In this document: positions 3,934-7,469 of the stretch, in pieces
Layout of the letters: each line of letters begins with the position of its first letter
Position numbering within the stretch: position 1 is the first letter of the stretch
NCBI GenBank assembly: GCA_017419465.1
Contig: JAFOLE010000163.1
Location: 1 to 7,469, forward strand
Direction of reading: 5' to 3'
Length of the DNA: 7,469 nucleotides
From: Solobacterium sp.
GTDB lineage: Bacteria; Bacillota_I; Bacilli_A; Erysipelotrichales; Erysipelotrichaceae
Position numbers and translations under genes: made by a program
Notes under the pieces: generated by a model
The model's database searches: none
Seen by the model: only the letters and a program-made list of their open reading frames with translations
What the model was told of the DNA's origin: nothing

Positions 3934-6189
3934 ATGAAACTGGAAGAACAGCTTGTCGCAAAACTCGGCAAACCGGTCGCTTCCGCATCGGATGAAGAAC
4001 TGTATCACGCCCTTGTGGATACGGTAAAAGAACAGATCCGTGCACGCGAAATGACCAGCGGAAATAAGAAGCTCTATTACATCTCTGCTGAATTTCTGAC
4101 AGGAAGACAGCTCGGACGCAATCTCGTAAACCTCAGATTATATAAGGAGGCGCTGGAGCTCCTGAAGGCCAACGGCAAGGATCTCAGGGAAATTGAGGAG
4201 CTTGAGCCCGAACCTTCTCTCGGCAACGGCGGTCTTGGACGTCTCGCCGCATGTTTCCTGGATTCCATCGCCTCACTGAATCTCAACGGCGACGGCGTCG
4301 GTCTGCGTTATCACTTCGGTCTCTTCAAGCAGGAGTTCCGCAACCACTGCCAGTATGAAGTTCCTGACCGCTGGATTACAGAAGACGGCTTTGTCACAAA
4401 AACTGATGTATCCTTCCCGATCCGGTTCGGCGACCGTATCGTTTATTCAAGAATGTATGATCTTGATGTCATCGGTTTTGAAAAAGGCCATACAAAACTT
4501 CACCTGTTTGACCTCGACACCGTAGATGAATCCATCGTCGGTGAAGGGATCAGTTTCGATAAGAAGAGTATTGATAAGAACCTGACCCTGTTCCTTTACC
4601 CGGATGATTCCGACAAGGACGGTCAGCTGCTTCGAATCTACCAGCAGTACTTCATGGTTTCCAATGCGGCACAGCTGATCATCAAGGAACAGAAGGATCT
4701 TGGTCATGATCTCCACAGACTGGCAGATCATATTGCAATTCAGATCAACGATACCCACCCTTCCCTGGTAATTCCGGAACTCATCCGCATTCTGGTTCAT
4801 GAAGGCATGTCCTTCCGTGAAGCAGCCGGCATCGTAACCGGTGTATGCGGATATACCAACCATACGATTCTTGCGGAAGCACTTGAGAAATGGCCGATGT
4901 CCTATCTCAACGAAGTTGTTCCGCACCTGATGCCGATTATCGGCGGTCTCGATTTCGCGGCAGTATGTGCCTACAACGATAACAAGAACCTCAACATCAT
5001 CGACGATGAAGGCAAGGTTCACATGGCGCGCATGGACATGCATTACAGCCACAGCGTCAACGGTGTTGCGGCACTTCACACAAAGATTCTGAAGCACCAG
5101 GAACTCCGTCCGTTCTTTGAGACATATCCGGAAAAGTTCAACAACAAGACCAACGGCATCACCTTCCGCCGCTGGATCATGCACTGCAATCCGGAGCTGA
5201 CCGATTATATCAATGAGATGATCGGCAAGGACTGGCTCAGCAATCCGACGGAGCTGGAACGGGTCATGTATTTCCACAATGATGAGAACACACTGAAGAA
5301 CATTGCGGAGATCAAGCATCTCAAGAAGGTTCAGGCTGCGAAGTATCTGAAGGAAAAGGAAGGCATCGAGGTTGATCCCGACAGCATCTTCTCCGTTCAG
5401 GTCAAGCGTATGCATGAATACAAGCGCCAGCAGATGAATGCGCTGTACATCATCTATGAATATCTGAAGATCAAGTCCGGCATCTACCCGGCAGCACCGG
5501 TCACCGTCTTCTTCGGCGGAAAGGCAGCGCCTGCCTACACAATGGCAAAGAACATCATTCACCTGATTCTCTGCCTGCAGGAGCTTGTAAACAACGATCC
5601 GGTCGTTTCCAAGTATCTGCGTGTCGTAATGCTGCAGAACTACAACATTGCCAAGGCGGAAGTCATTATCCCTGCCGCTGATATCTCCGAGCAGATCTCC
5701 CTGGCATCCAAGGAGGCAAGCGGCACCGGCAACATGAAGTTCATGCTGAACGGCGCAGTCACCATCGGCACCAATGACGGTGCGAATGTGGAAATCCGCG
5801 ATCTTGTCCGTGCCGAAAACATCTATACGTTCGGCCGCAGCTCAGATGATGTTATCCACCTCTACAACACAAACGGCTATCATGCGATCGACTACTATAA
5901 CCGGGACGAGCACATCCGCCGCTGTGTTGACTTCATCACCTCTCCTGAACTGCTCAAGATCGGTAATGAAGAAATGCTGCGTTCCCTGCAGGACAACCTC
6001 AAGAACAAAGACTGGTTCATGACCCTGCTTGATCTTGGAGACTACTGCAACACCAAGGAAACAGCACTTTACGACTATCTCAACCGTCCCAAGTGGACAC
6101 GCATGATGCTCGTCAACATCGCACGTTCCGGATTCTTCTCCAGTGACCGTACGATCAAGGAATACAACGACGAAATCTGGCATCTGTAA
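3934..6189 (+). CDS. glgP: Glycogen/maltodextrin phosphorylase (GT35), streptococcal MalP type
   Basis: 751 residues. It cleaves alpha-1,4-glucans with phosphate to give glucose-1-phosphate, using pyridoxal phosphate, in the cytoplasm. The PLP site EASGTGNMKFMLNGA contains the Schiff-base lysine K602. Also visible are EPSLGNGGLGRLAACFLDS near the N-terminus, YTNHTILAEALEKW with the catalytic His H310, NNKTNGITFRRW, KRMHEYKRQQMNAL, and the C-terminal GFFSSDRTIKEYND. The length of about 750 and motifs such as NHTILAEALE match the streptococcal MalP group; larger GlgP enzymes have about 800 or more. The start at 3934 is chosen because GGAGG (3921-3925) sits eight bases upstream. A GTG at 3919 would place that site inside the gene. 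Divergent from malQ and probably co-regulated with it, this enzyme would use the longer chains MalQ makes. malP would be an equally fair symbol. A strong terminator follows. Confidence 0.96.
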   Translation: MKLEEQLVAKLGKPVASASDEELYHALVDTVKEQIRAREMTSGNKKLYYISAEFLTGRQLGRNLVNLRLYKEALELLKANGKDLREIEELEPEPSLGNGGLGRLAACFLDSIASLNLNGDGVGLRYHFGLFKQEFRNHCQYEVPDRWITEDGFVTKTDVSFPIRFGDRIVYSRMYDLDVIGFEKGHTKLHLFDLDTVDESIVGEGISFDKKSIDKNLTLFLYPDDSDKDGQLLRIYQQYFMVSNAAQLIIKEQKDLGHDLHRLADHIAIQINDTHPSLVIPELIRILVHEGMSFREAAGIVTGVCGYTNHTILAEALEKWPMSYLNEVVPHLMPIIGGLDFAAVCAYNDNKNLNIIDDEGKVHMARMDMHYSHSVNGVAALHTKILKHQELRPFFETYPEKFNNKTNGITFRRWIMHCNPELTDYINEMIGKDWLSNPTELERVMYFHNDENTLKNIAEIKHLKKVQAAKYLKEKEGIEVDPDSIFSVQVKRMHEYKRQQMNALYIIYEYLKIKSGIYPAAPVTVFFGGKAAPAYTMAKNIIHLILCLQELVNNDPVVSKYLRVVMLQNYNIAKAEVIIPAADISEQISLASKEASGTGNMKFMLNGAVTIGTNDGANVEIRDLVRAENIYTFGRSSDDVIHLYNTNGYHAIDYYNRDEHIRRCVDFITSPELLKIGNEEMLRSLQDNLKNKDWFMTLLDLGDYCNTKETALYDYLNRPKWTRMMLVNIARSGFFSSDRTIKEYNDEIWHL

Positions 6190-6201
6190 TTGTCTTCCAT
6201 C

Positions 6202-6236
6202 AACGCGTATGCTTCAGGCATGCGCGTTTTCTTTTT
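6202..6236 (+). terminator. Rho-independent terminator of glgP
   Basis: AACGCGTATGC (6202-6212) pairs with GCATGCGCGTT (6218-6228) over 11 bp with one T-G wobble and a 5-nt loop TTCAG. The stem is followed by a T-rich run to 6236. It begins 12 bp after the glgP stop and separates glgP from the next gene. Confidence 0.88.
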
Positions 6237-6244
6237 GCCGTCCA

Positions 6245-6266
6245 TGATAAAATGAAACAACGGAGG
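6245..6266 (+). promoter_or_regulatory. Possible extended -10 promoter and SD of the LD-carboxypeptidase gene
   Basis: TGATAAAAT (6245-6253) is an extended -10 form (TG, one base, TAAAAT) just after the glgP terminator. No good -35 is seen, because the expected position falls in the terminator's T-run. GGAGG (6262-6266) lies 10 bases before the ATG at 6277. The terminator makes a separate promoter here likely, but this exact site is uncertain. Confidence 0.4.
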
Positions 6267-6276
6267 TACTACACAG

Positions 6277-7260
6277 ATGATTTATCCGGAATTTCTCAAA
6301 AAAGGTGATCTGATCGGTGTCTGTGCACCAAGTGCAGGTGTCGGTCATAAACTCGACCAGTATGATGCTTCAATAGAAGTGCTCAGAAACGAAGGCTACC
6401 GCATTCTGGAAACCGCGCATGTCCGCGTGGACGATCCGCGCGGCGGCACTGCGGAAGAACGCGGGGAAGAACTGTCTTCCCTCTTTGAAAATCCGGATGT
6501 CAATGCGGTATTCTGCGCAGCCGGCGGTGATTTTCTCAGTGAGATTCTCCCGCATGTACGCTGGAAGTCGCTGAAGCGCAATCCGATCTGGCTTGCCGGC
6601 TCCAGTGATCCGACCAGCCTGCTGTTCACCTATACCGTCAAATATGATGTTGCTACCCTGTATGGATTCAATGCCGGTTCCTTTGATGAGACTCCGGTAC
6701 CCGATCATCTGAAAAATGCGCTGAAGATTGTCAGAGGCAGACACGTTGTACAGCGCACCAGTGAGCTCTTTGCCAGCAAACCGGGCTTTGCGGATGACTA
6801 TGCGGGCTTTGATACCCCGACGGAATGGAAGTCCAACCGCGAAAAAATCACCGCTTCGGGCCGCTGCATCGGCGGCTGCATTGACGTGCTGAAAGACCTG
6901 ATCGGAACACCGTATGAATGCGTCAGTTCCTTTATCCGCAGATATCACGGAGAAGGAATGATCTGGTACTTCGATAACTTCTCCATGAGTGCTGAAAACT
7001 TTTACCGCACCCTTCTTCAGATGCGTTATGCCGGCTGGTTTGCGGATACCCGCGCTGTGCTGATCGGCCGTGTACTGTTTCCGTCCAGCGAAACCGGAAT
7101 GTCCTATGAGGAAGCCATCCATCGTGCACTCAGTGATATTCCGGTCATCTTCGATGCTGATGTCGGACACACCAACCCGAGCTTTACCATGATCAACGGA
7201 GCAATGATGGACCTGTCCTATAAGAACGGAAAAGGACGGATCTCATTCCGTTGTGAATAA
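6277..7260 (+). CDS. LD-carboxypeptidase-family serine peptidase (S66)
   Basis: 327 residues, a normal length for S66 (LdcA/MccF). Classical members remove the terminal D-Ala from murein tetrapeptides during wall recycling, or inactivate microcin C-like compounds. The N-terminal LKKGDLIGVCAPSAG and the segment AGSSDPTSLLF, with the probable nucleophile S110 in GxSD, are typical. So are GGCIDVLKDLIGTPY (199-213) and the C-terminal DVGHTNPSFTMINGA with the probable catalytic H298. The third triad member is normally Glu in a W-F-L-E-like strand, but here IWYFDNF gives D233. No signal peptide is visible, so the protein is probably cytoplasmic. The start has a good Shine-Dalgarno 10 bases upstream. 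The gene appears monocistronic, lying between the glgP terminator and a tRNA. The family is certain. Substrate and full activity are not. Confidence 0.88.
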   Translation: MIYPEFLKKGDLIGVCAPSAGVGHKLDQYDASIEVLRNEGYRILETAHVRVDDPRGGTAEERGEELSSLFENPDVNAVFCAAGGDFLSEILPHVRWKSLKRNPIWLAGSSDPTSLLFTYTVKYDVATLYGFNAGSFDETPVPDHLKNALKIVRGRHVVQRTSELFASKPGFADDYAGFDTPTEWKSNREKITASGRCIGGCIDVLKDLIGTPYECVSSFIRRYHGEGMIWYFDNFSMSAENFYRTLLQMRYAGWFADTRAVLIGRVLFPSSETGMSYEEAIHRALSDIPVIFDADVGHTNPSFTMINGAMMDLSYKNGKGRISFRCE

Positions 7261-7293
7261 GATCCGCCCGGCTCTGACCATCATCTAAAAATA

Positions 7294-7324
7294 TTGATGC
7301 AAACTGCGTAACCTGTGCTAAAAT
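7294..7324 (+). promoter_or_regulatory. Probable tRNA-Ala promoter
   Basis: TGCTAAAAT (7316-7324) is an extended -10 (TG, one base, TAAAAT), 15 bp before the tRNA. TTGATG (7294-7299) matches four of six -35 bases but at 19 bp, longer than ideal. A start near 7331 would leave a short 5' leader for RNase P to remove. No terminator is visible after the LD-carboxypeptidase gene, so read-through into the tRNA is also possible. Confidence 0.45.
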
Positions 7325-7339
7325 AACTCTGCTGTATTT

Positions 7340-7412
7340 GGGGCTTTAGCTCAGCTGGGAGAGCGCCTGGTTCGCAATCAGGAGGTCGCCGGTTCGATCC
7401 CGGTAAGCTCCA
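7340..7412 (+). tRNA. tRNA-Ala, anticodon CGC
   Basis: A full cloverleaf can be folded over 73 nt. The acceptor GGGGCTT/AAGCTCC is followed by discriminator A73. The D arm is GCTC/GAGC. The anticodon stem CCTGG/TCAGG has loop TTCGCAA, and the T arm GCCGG/CCGGT has loop TTCGATC. The anticodon CGC (7373-7375) reads GCG alanine codons. The third acceptor pair is G-U (G3:U70), the main identity element for alanyl-tRNA synthetase, which independently supports Ala. CCA is not encoded (the next bases are CTC) and must be added afterwards. Confidence 0.96.
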
Positions 7413-7420
7413 CTCGAAGG

Positions 7421-7464
7421 AACTTCGGATTATGGCTTAAATAAGCCAAAATCCGAAGTTTTTT
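7421..7464 (+). terminator. Rho-independent terminator of tRNA-Ala
   Basis: AACTTCGGATT (7421-7431) pairs perfectly with AATCCGAAGTT (7450-7460) over 11 bp. After one A-A mismatch the stem continues with TGGCTTA/TAAGCCA (7433-7439 and 7442-7448), though the tip must open for a loop. Six T follow (7459-7464). It lies eight bases after the tRNA, so the transcript is probably a single-tRNA unit. Confidence 0.88.
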
Positions 7465-7469
7465 AGTTC

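Noticed and set aside
4447..5562. Minus-strand open frame of 371 codons inside glgP
   Set aside because: It is antisense to conserved phosphorylase motifs, and its valine/isoleucine-rich product has no recognisable family.
7237..7266. Terminator at the end of the LD-carboxypeptidase gene
   Set aside because: A 7-bp repeat (CGGATCT/AGATCCG) spans the stop codon but has a 16-nt loop and no T-run after it.
7340..7469. Integration site or integron/phage attachment at the tRNA 3' end
   Set aside because: There is no repeat of the tRNA end and no integrase. A normal terminator follows directly and the window then stops.

Overview
The window looks like an ordinary chromosomal housekeeping and carbohydrate region of a low-to-mid GC Gram-positive bacterium (Bacillota). 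The phosphorylase resembles the short streptococcal MalP type. The other genes fit a fermentative gut or oral Bacillota, perhaps Erysipelotrichia. That placement rests on remembered family resemblance, not on a search, so the phylum is fairly safe and the class is a guess. I see no phage, insertion sequence, CRISPR array or defence system.

Layout, left to right. The left edge (1-160) holds the first codons of a minus-strand CTP synthase gene (pyrG), with its promoter and a leader that can fold as a transcription attenuator. Next comes a leftward gene set, read from right to left: malQ (4-alpha-glucanotransferase), a divergent UppP/BacA-type membrane phosphatase, and a CcdA-thioredoxin membrane fusion. 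The last two overlap by ATGA. A divergent control region (3792-3933) separates malQ from the rightward gene for glycogen/maltodextrin phosphorylase, which ends in a clear terminator. A rightward LD-carboxypeptidase (family S66) follows, then tRNA-Ala(CGC) with a strong terminator at the right edge.

MalQ and the phosphorylase form one pathway. MalQ rearranges maltodextrins into longer chains, and the phosphorylase releases glucose-1-phosphate from them. Their shared region contains a 9-bp inverted repeat that writes the same promoter (TTGTAA, 17 bp, TACAAT) on both strands, and it carries a cre-like/LacI-family operator. The two genes are therefore probably switched together. The UppP-like protein, the CcdA-thioredoxin protein and the LD-carboxypeptidase all concern the cell envelope: lipid carrier or lipid phosphate turnover, extracellular thiol redox, and murein peptide trimming.

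The points most worth a second look are the symmetric divergent promoter, the pyrG leader (which lacks the usual G-run start), the UppP homologue with Phe in place of a catalytic Glu, and the LD-carboxypeptidase with Asp where Glu is expected. No wholly new system is evident.
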